From NCBI GenBank assembly GCA_963575745.1, contig CAUYUJ010002113.1, positions 1,010,801 to 1,074,800 on the forward strand: 64,000 bases of DNA, given 5' to 3'. Positions within the stretch are counted from its first letter, which is position 1; each line of letters opens with the position of its first letter. The translations under genes and the position numbers were made by a program. The notes beneath the pieces are model-generated. The model had not been told where the DNA came from. It did no database searches and saw only the letters and a program-made list of their open reading frames with translations. This document shows positions 1 through 9,315 of the stretch, in pieces. Source of the DNA: Prorocentrum cordatum. Taxonomy: Eukaryota; Sar; Dinophyceae; Prorocentrales; Prorocentraceae.

Positions 1-170
1 GCGCGACACGCTGGCCACGTCGCGTCACGGACCCCAGGCGTCGAGATCCCGAGCTTCTCCCTGGCTCTCCCGAGCGCGACACGCCATCCGCTTGCCAGGC
101 ATCGCGTGTCGCCAGGGCCGCCGCCGCGACGCGCCAAAGTGCCGGCTCATACAACACCAGACGAGGAGGC

Positions 171-433
171 AGGAGCAGGAGGAGGAGGAGGAGGAGGAGA
201 AGGAGGAGGAGGGGGAGGAGAGGAAGGATGCATCTGAGGAAGGAGCTTGAGGTCTTCATGCTCCTTCCTCAAGTTGAGGAGGCAGAGGAGGAGGAGGAGG
301 AGGAGGAGGAGGAGGAGGCATCTGAGGAAGGAGGCATCTGAGGAAGGAGGCATCTGAGGAGGAGGAGGAGGAGGAGGAGGAGGGAGGAGGAGGAGAAGGA
401 TGAGGAGGAGGAGGAGGAGGCAGTAGGCAGCAC
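171..433. repeat. GGA microsatellite with GCATCTGAGGAAGGA minisatellite
   Basis: (GGA)n with four to five copies of a GCATCTGAGGAAGGA unit inside it. Confidence 0.9.
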
Positions 434-745
434 AGCGACGGAGTAAACGACGGGTCCCTTGGGACCACCGAGGGGCCCCTGCCAGGGACAGGCCCCGCGC
501 GAGGCGACGGCGTCGGCCGTGCAGACGTCGCCAGTTCGCCCAGGACGGCCCAAGCAGCGAGGGCGGAGGCGCGCTGGCGATGGCTCGGTCTGCAGCTCGC
601 CCGGCGCGGCGCCGCCTCGAGCCATGGCGGCCGGGCGGGCCCTCGGCAGGAGCCGCGCGCGCCTTCCAAGCCCTCCCAGCCCTCTCCGTCCTGGGGTCAG
701 CGATCGACGACCAGCCCCTGAGATTTACTTGACTCCCAGAGACAG

Positions 746-851
746 TTTCGAGCACCAGGCAAGTACCGAAATTGGAGGGTTTTCAGGTGTCGGGCCCTGG
801 TAGGCGATACTCGTTCGACAGTGTTTCGATATTTTTTTGGGGGTGCTCGAG
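746..851. mobile_element. MITE family H, copy H1
   Basis: TTTCGAGCACC and GTGCTCGAGA ends, inner GTGTCGGGCCCTGGTAGGCG and CTCGTTCGACAGTGTT. Confidence 0.75.
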
Positions 852-1160
852 ATTATCTTTGGGCTTGGGTCCTTGAGTACGATGGGGGCAACATAGCGCT
901 TGCGTTTCTTTTTGTCCGGTCTCCGCGGAGGCCGCCGGAGACTCCCACGGGGGGGCCCGCGGGTATACCCCACGGAGGCCCCCGTCCGCCCCCCGCGCTC
1001 GAGGGGGGCGGACGGGGCACGCACCCGACGACCGAGGGGCGAGGAGGCGCCGCTGGACGAGGCGTAGATGAGAGTGGCCCTTCGCCAGAGTGACCTTTTG
1101 GGTGCGGGCCCAGGGGGATCCCCGGACCTCAGGAGCAACGATAGGGGGGGAACAGGCATT

Positions 1161-1309
1161 GGGGGGATGCATCGACCCCCAATCGCCCATTGATCGCCAA
1201 TAGGGGCTGGGAAGCCCCAACCTGCCCAGAAACGTGCGGATTCACTATCGGGGGCCTATCGCCGATCTATTGGCGATGTATCGCCGATTCCAGGTCGGTG
1301 CATCCCCCC
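1161..1309. mobile_element. Foldback element related to family C, copy C5
   Basis: Terminal inverted repeat GGGGGGATGCATCGACC (16 of 17 matching) and inner GATCGCCAATAGG and CTATTGGCGATGTATCGCC. Confidence 0.75.
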
Positions 1310-1843
1310 TGTGCCAGTCCCCCCCTTCCGTTGCCCCGTCTCGCGTGCTTGTGTCTGGTCCCCCCCGCGGCCCCCACAAAAGCCGCGCACCGAAGGCCAC
1401 CTCTTACCCAGGGTCGCTCTGGCAGTCGAGGAGGCGCCGCGTGCGCACCCACCCTGGCCGGGCCAACCTCGGCCACGCGCAGAGGGGGGCAGGGGGGGGG
1501 GTGGAAGGATTCTCAGAAGCGCCCTGCTTCGAAGGCGCGGGCCTTGTATCTGCAGAGACAGGGCCGGCGCCTATGAGAAGCAGCCTCGTTCCAAGAAGCC
1601 TTCCCCCCTCCCCGCCTCTGAGAAGCCTGCCCCCTCGTTAGGAGGAAAGTCCCTGGAGGCCTCGCGCGGCGAGTAACAGTTGTATTAGTCAGTCCACACG
1701 TCGGCTCCTTCAGCTACGGGTCGACGCTCGTGTAGCGATGCTCGCCAGGAGTGTCTTCAGAAGCCTCGTGCGCGCCGCCCGTAGAAGAACACCCAGCCCG
1801 GCCAGGCCAACCCTGGGCCCCCAGCCCCTTCCACTGCCAAGGG

Positions 1844-2003
1844 TTAAGTCGGGCGTGCCTCTCTACAGGAGGAATATTCAAACATAGTCAAAACATAGTC
1901 TGGGAACGAGGTTTGGACTATTTTAGGTTACTTGTTTGATCTATTATAGCTATTCTTAAGTTTTCCTCCAGAATCCGCCTGTAGGGGCACGTGCCCGACT
2001 TAA
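1844..2003. mobile_element. MITE family B, copy B1, with perfect 8-bp target duplication
   Basis: Termini TTAAGTCGGGC and, inverted, GCCCGACTTAA; inverted similarity continues for about 30 bp (CTCTACAGGAGGAATATTC). The element is 160 bp and flanked on both sides by GCCAAGGG (1836-1843 and 2004-2011). An 8-bp duplication is typical of hAT-type insertion. Confidence 0.85.
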
Positions 2004-2124
2004 GCCAAGGGCCGCGGGAGGGCGTGTGAGCCGATCGGGTCGTGGGGGTCCACAGGCTGTGCCTGGCCTGGGGTTGGTGCAGGCTCTTGCAGTCTTCGTG
2101 TCAAGGAGGGCGGAGTCGGAGGAG

Positions 2125-2470
2125 AAGGAGCCGCATGAGGAGGAGTCCGAGGAGGAGAATGATGAGGAGGAGGAGGAGGAGGAGGAGGAGGAGCAAGAGG
2201 AGGAGGGAGAGGAGGAGGGAGACGAGGAAGAGGAGGGAGGAGGAGGAGCAAGGGGGAGGAGGACGGAGGGGAGGAGGTGGAGGAGGAGGAGAGGAGGAGG
2301 AGGAGAAAAGAAGGCAGGAGGAGGAATAGCAGGAGGAGGAAGAACAGGAGGAGCAGGAGGAGGATGAGGATGAGGAGGAGAAGGGAGAGGAGGAGGAGGA
2401 GGAGCATGAGGAGGAGGAGGAGGAGGAGGAGCGCGAGGAGGAGGGAGCGGGAGGAGGAGGGGACGGAATG
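2125..2470. repeat. GGA microsatellite
   Basis: Imperfect (GGA)n/(GAGGA)n for about 340 bp. Confidence 0.95.
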
Positions 2471-2474
2471 AGGA

Positions 2475-2970
2475 GGCGGGATGATGGTTAAGGGCGGTAG
2501 GTCATCACTCCCCTTTCCTCGTCATCCTTGTTGTCGGTACTCCTCCTCCCCGTCGTCTTCCCCCTCTTCCCTCTCCTTGCTGGACACGTCTGGCGCACTC
2601 ATTGCATAGTCAGCATCACCCATGGGTCAGAAGTGTGGTGAGGTGCTGCTCTTGATAATCACCATGATGCCAGCACGTTCCCCCCCCCCACACACACAGT
2701 GGCTCAATGCAGCATGGGGCGCAGCATGGGGCGTCGTCTATGGAGCGCCGCGATGAGGTGCAACCCATGATGCGTTTCTCGGTTCAGTCTAGCCGGGCGG
2801 TTCCTCATGAAGAATGCGAGGTCGTCAGCTCCACCGGCCGTCGCCAACTCAAGTGCTCGATCCAAATGCCACACACCCGCCCGTAACGTGTCGGCAGCGC
2901 TCAACTGGCGTGAAGACGCGAGGGCCCCCCATATGCAGATCCACGGCTCGGGCGGGCGAGAGTGCTAAGG
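2475..2970. other. No gene or defined repeat seen
   Basis: Unique-looking sequence of mixed composition with short ORFs only. Confidence 0.5.
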
Positions 2971-2974
2971 ACGA

Positions 2975-3170
2975 TGACCTGATGGCGAGGGCGGCGGCGA
3001 CGACGACGACGACGTCGATGACATTGATGCCGACGGTGTCGTTGGTGACGACGACGATGGTGACGATGATGGTGGCGACGACGACGACGAAGATGACGAT
3101 GGTTGCGATGATGGTGATGATGATAATGATGCTGATGATGATGGTGATGATTATTATGGCAGTGGCAGTA
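2975..3170. repeat. GAC/GAT microsatellite
   Basis: (GAC)n passing into (GAT)n with GGT interruptions; same make-up as 6835-7025. Confidence 0.9.
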
Positions 3171-3572
3171 ATGACGCCCGCGATGATCGATGGCCCTGAT
3201 AAGGATGAAGAAGTGCGCGCGCGCAGGATTCCAGAAATCCCGGCAGGATTCGCCACTGTACAGCCACTAGGTGTTCATATCAGACGTGTGTTGAGCACAT
3301 CTATGCTGACACGCTGAGACGACACGTGGTTTTGGAATCATGGTGACATACGCGCTGAGACAGGCGAGTGTGGCCGGCATGGTATGTGATTTTGGGCAGA
3401 GTGGGCCTGGCGCGTGCGTTGCTGAAGGTTTCTGGCATGCGCGCGCGTGGCCCGCATGGTCCCTCCTTTGACGTCGCGGCAACCGATTTGATTGCCCGTC
3501 TGTTTCGACGACTTGCGCTCGCAGATATCTGGCATTGTTGTTTGAACTAGATCGTGGTATTACACTCATCTA

Positions 3573-3831
3573 GGCCTCCTAGATGGGACCCGAGTAGATG
3601 GGGTCGGAGGATCGCGCTGCATCTCTGATGCATCGACGGTGAGGCTCGATGCGGAGCCCGACTTTCGCCACGCCGACGGCGCCAAGGCATCGCGGGCATC
3701 GCAGGTGCATCGCCACTACATCGTCAATGCATCGCCGATGCATCGCCGATGCATCGCCGATGCATCGCCGATGTAACGGCGATGCGGCGCGATCCTCGGA
3801 CCCCATCTCTTCCGACCCCATCCAGGAGGCC
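3573..3831. mobile_element. Foldback family C, copy C1
   Basis: Termini GGCCTCCTAGATGGG and inverted CCCATCCAGGAGGCC, subterminal GGTCGGAGGATCGCGC, and an inner run of GCATCGCCGAT units. The core unit GCATCGGCGATGC is nearly its own complement. Confidence 0.85.
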
Positions 3832-4329
3832 TCTTACCCAGGCGTACGTATGTACTGTATACCCATGTATGCTGGAGCACAGCAGCGGTGTCGACGGAGT
3901 TTGATACGTGCGCTCGAGGGCGCGCGCACGTGGCCCGCATCGTGCTGTTCGATAGGTCGTATGACAAAGCGCGCTAGTTAGACCAATGCGCAGGCACCGA
4001 GTGATGTGGTTTGACCCGGATGAGGCGGAGAGGCGATACCAGCCACTGGCATGGTTCCATCCCACTTTTTGTTTGGGGATGAGCGATCGTGCACCGGACA
4101 ACCACGGTCTCGGTGGGGAGGGGGAACGAGTAAGTCTCTTGGAGGAGAGAAGAGATAGCGAAAAGGGCTTGCGCCCTCCTTCGCCAGCAATCCAGGCAGA
4201 TCGCGCGTCTGGAACGCGTGAATTCTGGGCGTTGGGGCTGCCCGCTCCCCCTCCTCTTCCTTCCTGCTCTCCTGGCCTTTCCTTTCTCCCTTACCATCGG
4301 CTTCGATTCCTGTCAGTCCTCCGCTTCCG

Positions 4330-4450
4330 CTTCCACCCTCCTCCTCCTCCTCCTCCTCCTCCTCCTCCTCCTCCTCTTCCTCTTCCTCTTCCTTCCCTTC
4401 CTGCTCCTCCTCTACCTCCTCCATATCTTCCTTCCCCTCGTACTCTTCTT
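4330..4450. repeat. CTC microsatellite
   Basis: (CTC)n then (CTTCCT)n, adjoining an AAGAGGCCC-type minisatellite block in reverse orientation. Confidence 0.95.
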
Positions 4451-4800
4451 CCCCTTCCTCTTGATGACCTCCTGGGGGCTTCTTCGGGGCGACTGGGGGG
4501 TCTTGTTGGGGCCCTCTTGGGCCGTCTCAGGTCCCTCTTGGGCCTTCTTGTGTTCCGCTTGACTGTCTTTGCAGGCCCTCTTGGAGACATCTTGGGCCTT
4601 CTTGGGTTTTTGTTGGGCGCATGGAAATTCGTGATTCAAATTTCTTGAGTCCCTCTTGGGGGTACTCGTCGGGCCCTCTTGTGGCGTCTTGGGGGCCTCT
4701 TTGGCCATTTGTGTGCCTACCATGGTGCGTCTTGGGGCCCTCACGGGCCGTCTTGGGCTCCTGAGGCTGTCTTCGGAGCCTCCTGGTGGCATCTTCGATG
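4450..4800 (-). repeat. AAGAGGCCC minisatellite block P1 (reverse)
   Basis: GGGCCTCTTGG and GGGCCGTCTTGG units of about 11-22 bp, degenerate. Confidence 0.8.
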
Positions 4801-4804
4801 TCTG

Positions 4805-5440
4805 GGAGCTCCTGGCAGTGCGGTGGCAACCCTGCTGGAATTCTCTATAGCCTCAGAGCGGCCACAATGCCAAATGAAGCGTATCTCTGCAGTTTCGTAT
4901 CGCGCAGCGCCTTCTCCAAATTCCCTCCAGAGGCTCCGCTCCAGCAATTAGCTCTTTTCCTTTACGCCCGAACTCTGGTCGTGATTATTGTTGGCTTGGT
5001 CAGCCCTTCGTAAACTTCATGTTGTATCTGTTACTGTACGCCGCTGCTGGTCGTGCCTCCGAGGTTCGGGCCTGCCAGCTTTGAGCCGATACGATGTCTC
5101 GGGTGACTCGTGTCGTCTAGTTTTTCTTGTCTCTCCCATCTTTCTCGTCGTCGTCCTCCTGCTGATCCCTCATTTGTTCTGGTTGCTTTTACATTTCGCA
5201 GGGAGCAGGATATGTCCGCCCTGACCAGCGCCTGCGGTAGGCAACACATCACTTTTGGATTTACTGGCCTATCCTCGATTTGAGGCCGGGCCCCGTTGAA
5301 GTCTCCTGCTCTCCCCCTCATCCTCCTCCTTCTCCTCCTCCTCCTCCTCCGCCTCTCCTTCGGACAGTGATAGGATGTACTGGCCTATCCGCGATGTGAC
5401 TTCGCATCAGGAGGCTGGATGCCATTGTTGAGCACACTCG
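4805..5440. other. No gene or defined repeat seen
   Basis: Mixed-composition sequence with a short CTC tract at about 5320-5350. ORFs are short and lack recognisable features. Confidence 0.5.
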
Positions 5441-5442
5441 CT

Positions 5443-5622
5443 TACAGTGGGGGCCCATACCAAGAAACACCCTGCTTGCCTCCAGGATGCCCTTGGTTTC
5501 TTGGGTTTCGATTGTTTTGCTGTGGGAGGCGTGACGCTCCCACACCAAGAATCAATGGACGTCCTGGGGTCTCAGGGTTGGATTTCTCGTCGAAGGTTTC
5601 TTGTGGACTGGCCTCCACTGTA
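5443..5622. mobile_element. MITE family G, copy G1
   Basis: Ends TACAGTGGGGGCC and GGCCTCCACTGTA; inner GTTTCTTGGGTTTCGAT and AATCAATGGACGTCCTGGGG. 180 bp. Confidence 0.85.
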
Positions 5623-5734
5623 TCCGCAATTTGACTTCGATGGATACTCTTTGCATTGGCCCCTCTGGCTGAACGCTTTCTTTCCTCCCAGCAGCGCTCA
5701 TGCGCTCCAGCGGTTTCCGAGTTCTGGTGCGCTC

Positions 5735-5914
5735 TACAGTGGGGGCCCATGCCAAGAGACACCTTGCTTGCCTCCAGGGTGCCCTTGGTTTCTTGGGTTT
5801 CGATGACTTTGCGGTAGAAAGCGCGACCTTCCCACACCAAGAATCAATGGACGTCCTGGGGTTTCAGGGTAGGGTTTCTTGTGAAAGGTTTCGTGTGGAC
5901 TGGCTTCCACTGTA
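5735..5914. mobile_element. MITE family G, copy G2
   Basis: TACAGTGGGGGCC to GGCTTCCACTGTA, also 180 bp, in the same orientation 292 bp after G1. Confidence 0.85.
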
Positions 5915-6562
5915 TTTTCTCCGCCTGAGAGTGCCTCTAACCAACTTGATGACACAAGTCTTGTGCATTTCCTTATCAGCCTTCCCCTCTCGTCGAGCCC
6001 ACCGCCAAGGCACGGATATTCGGCCGCAGCTGCGCCCTGTGAAATCGTTGGTAGGCTATAGCTCCTGAGGCTCACGCGGATGCAGGGCTGCGTGCGGCAT
6101 CGAAGTAGTTCTCCCTATCGTCTCCTAGTCGATGTTTGTGGTGCGCTGATGACCGTGCTGCTGTCACAACCGCCCGCATCTCCGCCCCTCTGGCGGATCA
6201 TCCCGCTCCCACCTCCCCTTTCGGAACAAGCTCTAGACCGGCCACGGAATCGAGCCGCCCCGCCCCTCTCCCCCCCCCCTTCAGGTGTTTTGCTTTGACG
6301 CGACGGGCCCCTCATAGGCAGTAAACTGAAGACGGGACTGGAGAGACAGCGGACTGCATCCCTGCCTCCTCGCATCCCTGTGATACGTGCTGACTGGAAC
6401 ACGAGACCACAGCTCCTCAGGAACCTTTACAGCCTTGCGCCTCCTGGTGGGCTGGCATCAGCTGTGGCCATCCGCGCGGAGGCCACCTACCATGCTCGAG
6501 CACACGCCCCACCAGCCCACTCATAACCTCGTGGCAACACTCAAGACGGGCGTGAGTGCATT

Positions 6563-6739
6563 TACAGTCGACCCGCATGATAAGGATGGGCAACCTTCCC
6601 AAGGGTACCCTTGTATCCCTGCCTCCTCAGCCCATCCTTGGCCACTTTCGTTGGCCGCGCCCCGCTAGCAAAGCTTCGACATGGCCTGCCAAGGCCCTTG
6701 CATCCTTACCGCGCATCCTTACTATACGGGTCGACCGTA
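6563..6739. mobile_element. MITE family D, copy D1
   Basis: Ends TACAGTCGACCCG and CGGGTCGACCGTA; inner AACCTTCCCAAGGGTACCCT and TTCGTTGGCCGCGCCCCGCT. Length 177 bp; TA at both ends suggests TA target choice. Confidence 0.85.
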
Positions 6740-6834
6740 CCCATCGGGATGGGATTTGGTCGCGAATCTCGAGTGGCCCAGCGACGCGCGGACCCGGCTC
6801 TCGCAGATCCATGGCTCGCGCGGGCGCGTGATGC

Positions 6835-7025
6835 TGGTGGCGACGACACCGTCGACAACGACGATGACGATCATGGTGATGGTAATCGTGGTGGCGATGA
6901 TAACGAGGGCGACGACATCGTTGACGATGATGACGATTGTGGTGATGATGACGACGACTGTGGTAATGATGCTGGTGACGATGACTTTGGCAATGGTGAT
7001 GAGTATGGTGCTGACGAGGGATGAA
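6835..7025. repeat. GAC/GAT microsatellite
   Basis: Degenerate (GAC)n/(GAT)n followed by a GAAGAAGT tail, as also at 3205 after the 2975-3170 tract; the two loci may be copies of one element. Confidence 0.9.
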
Positions 7026-7429
7026 GAAGTGAGCCCGCCGAAATGCTGCAAGTCCGACTTTGCCGCATTGAGGACCAAGGGTGTTCGTATGCGTTTGGAG
7101 AAAACTGTGTTGAACGTTTGTCCCTTCCAGCCGCGTTTCGGCTTGCCATCGTTTGTTCAACGGTCAGGCCCAATGGGATCGCTGATTGATCGGATTTGGG
7201 TTTCTTGAGGGAGGTCTCTTGTGGACTGGCCTCCGCTGTGTAGCCCTGACAGATCCCCAGGGGTCTCCCGCCTCGCCCGCGCCGCGCTCCGTGGACGCCA
7301 GGCCCCGGCACTCTGGTTGACCCACAAGGGGATGCAGCTACAAGGGGGTGTGTGCAAGGGATCTGGTGCAACGGATTTGTGCCTTGCAGTGGATTTGGGG
7401 CGGGCAATACATTCCCTGGCCCAGGGCTC

Positions 7430-7600
7430 GTTTCGATTCCTCCGATTCGATTCGGTTCGACTTTGATGGATTCCGATTCCAATTCGATTCGACTTCAGAT
7501 GCCGATCCCTCAATGGAGGCCTGCTAGCCTGCCGATTTCCGCCGATCCGATTCATTTCGATCGCCGATCCGACTTGTCGATTCGATTCTGGGCTCTCCTG
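7430..7600. repeat. GATTC/CCGAT pentamer-rich stretch
   Basis: Degenerate GATTCGATTCGG and CCGATCCGATTC words over 170 bp. A similar stretch occurs at 60540-60745. Confidence 0.7.
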
Positions 7601-7781
7601 GATTTGTTGGTTGCGGTAGTTTGGGGGCGTGCTATACATTCGGGGGCGCAAATGTACTGCTGGATTCTCGCGTGAGTGCATTGGTTGCAATACACTGCAA
7701 TGCAATCACCCGGCGCAGTACATTTGCAATACGATTGCCCCCTTTCAGCTGGACCCCCTTTTGGGTCACTCAAGACACTCT

Positions 7782-8105
7782 CCCAGACCCCCGACGTCGT
7801 GACTTTCTCACCAGGTCGACTCCCTTCCCCGGGGCCCTGGTTTTTCATCCTGAATCGTATTTTGACTGTCCCGAGGCCCGGCACAGTCAACCCGCACAGT
7901 AAGGACGGCTAACCTTCCCAAGGGTACCCTTGCATCCTTCCCCTTCGGGCCATCCTTGGCCGCTCTCGCTGGCCGCGCCTTGCTCGCAAAGTGTCGACAT
8001 TGCCTACCAAATCCCTTGCATCCTTACCGTGCATCCTTATCACACTGGTTGGCCGTAAGGGCCCCCGGAGATCGAACATAGCGAAACACTTCCCGTGGCG
8101 CTCTG
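7782..8105. mobile_element. MITE family K, copy K1, interrupted by D2
   Basis: Starts CCCAGACCCCCGACGTCGTG, continues CATCCTGAATCGTATTTTGA and GAGGCCCGGCA, then D2, then AGGGCCCCCGGAGA and ATAGCGAAACAC. The right end is eroded. Confidence 0.8.
7882..8057. mobile_element. MITE family D, copy D2, nested in element K1
   Basis: Ends CAGTCAACCCG and GGTTGGCCGTA, same interior as D1. It splits K1 between GAGGCCCGGCA and AGGGCCCCCGGAGA. Confidence 0.85.
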
Positions 8106-8318
8106 TGACACAGCGCGCGGTGGTCGGGGCTTGGTGCTGCCCAAATTTGGCCTCACCCGCGCGGCCTGCCGCGGCCGCCGGGCCCCGGTGGCCCAGGTGA
8201 CCTCTGGGTATTCTGCCCCCCTCGGCCCTGCATATCTCGAAGAAGAAGAGCAAGTGGCAGAAACATAAATGTTAGGCCTATGATGTTCCAACCTACTTTA
8301 GCAATGATCACCAGAACG

Positions 8319-8428
8319 AATTTCGAGCACCAGGAAACTACCGAAACTGGAGGGCTTTCACGTGTCGGGCCCTGGGAGGCGATGCTCGTTCGACACTGTT
8401 ACGATACTTTTTCTGCGTGCTCGAAATT
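8319..8428. mobile_element. MITE family H, copy H2
   Basis: AATTTCGAGCAC and GTGCTCGAAATT, perfect 12-bp ends; interior as H1. After both copies a GGGG-AACATA motif follows within 50 bp. Confidence 0.8.
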
Positions 8429-8469
8429 ATTTCTGTGGGGGTAGTCACGAGGGGAGCAACATAATCTTA

Positions 8470-8600
8470 GGCGCTCTGCGAGGATTTCTCGGATCCGCGC
8501 TGGGCCCTCCCGGCCGCGCCTCCGGCACAGCCCCTGGTGTGCTCCGCGCACCAGGGAGGGGGTCCCCCGCAGATCCGAGAAATCCGCGCGGACCGTCTCG
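8470..8600. mobile_element. Foldback family A, copy A1
   Basis: Arms GGATTTCTCGGATCCGCGC and GATCCGAGAAATCCGCGC enclose a GC-rich core with its own small palindrome (GGTGTGCTCCGCGCACC). Confidence 0.75.
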
Positions 8601-8679
8601 AGTTTGTGCTTATTCCCCAATCAGTACTTGCACTGAAGGGTTCCTAGCGGATATTGAAAGATTTGGCGACAGTTTCCCG

Positions 8680-8780
8680 CTGATTTTGGTGGCCGGCTGG
8701 GGTTCCCAGTTCCGGGTTCCCGGGTTCCTGGTTATGGGTTCCGGGCCGATTTCGGCGGGTTCCGGGTTCCTGGGTTGACG
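8680..8780. repeat. GGGTTCC heptamer minisatellite
   Basis: About nine GGGTTCC or near-GGGTTCC units. Not a known telomere sequence. Confidence 0.75.
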
Positions 8781-9231
8781 GTCGATCTCCTTTCCGATCT
8801 CTGTATCGATCCCATTTCAAACCATCCATTGATAGGGTTTTTTCTTTGGTGTAATGTTGTTCGTCCTCCTCCAATATCTCGCGACCGCCCGGGCCCACGG
8901 ATCCCCAAGAGTGTCCAGGGACGACGCAGTGAGCAGGCGTGTAGAGAGGCGTAATTCACCAGTCGTCGAATGTAGGTGTGTCTGGGTTCCCAGATCTCAA
9001 CCCACCGTTTCAAGCGCCTTCCTGCCTCAAGAGTCGATCTGTTTTGGTGTTTCTATTTCTTGGCGGGCCCAAACCCAATGTACATTATCCGCCTTCCCAC
9101 TTCATGTTTCTTCTCCCGACCGGCGTGTAACTCACAGGCAGCCTCACCAGGGAAGCGTCGCGACGCCCAGGCACAGTAAGAGCGTGCAGAGCAGAAGTCA
9201 AGGAATGACGTGGCACCGCACTCATCGAGAA

Positions 9232-9253
9232 CCCGTATTCGTTTTGGCTCTAC
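9232..9253 (+). other. Possible relict spliced leader upstream of the cysteine-rich gene
   Basis: CCGTA followed four bases later by TTTTGGCTC reproduces both halves of the dinoflagellate spliced leader, with substitutions in the middle. It lies about 65 bp before the ATG at 9316, the same strand and spacing as the relic before the antenna gene. It is a weaker match than that one. Confidence 0.4.
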
Positions 9254-9315
9254 CAGTTTTGACCCAGGCCTCCTGAGATTGAGCGCCCCCTTAGCCCCGA
9301 CCCGGCTCCCGACGC

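Noticed and set aside
2000-2407. Leu- or Glu-rich ORFs in GGA/TCC tracts, also at 147-755, 31132-32502 and 34954-35973
   Set aside because: Compositional products of microsatellites on both strands.
8680-8780. GGGTTCC repeat as an internal telomere tract
   Set aside because: Does not match TTTAGGG or other known telomere units.
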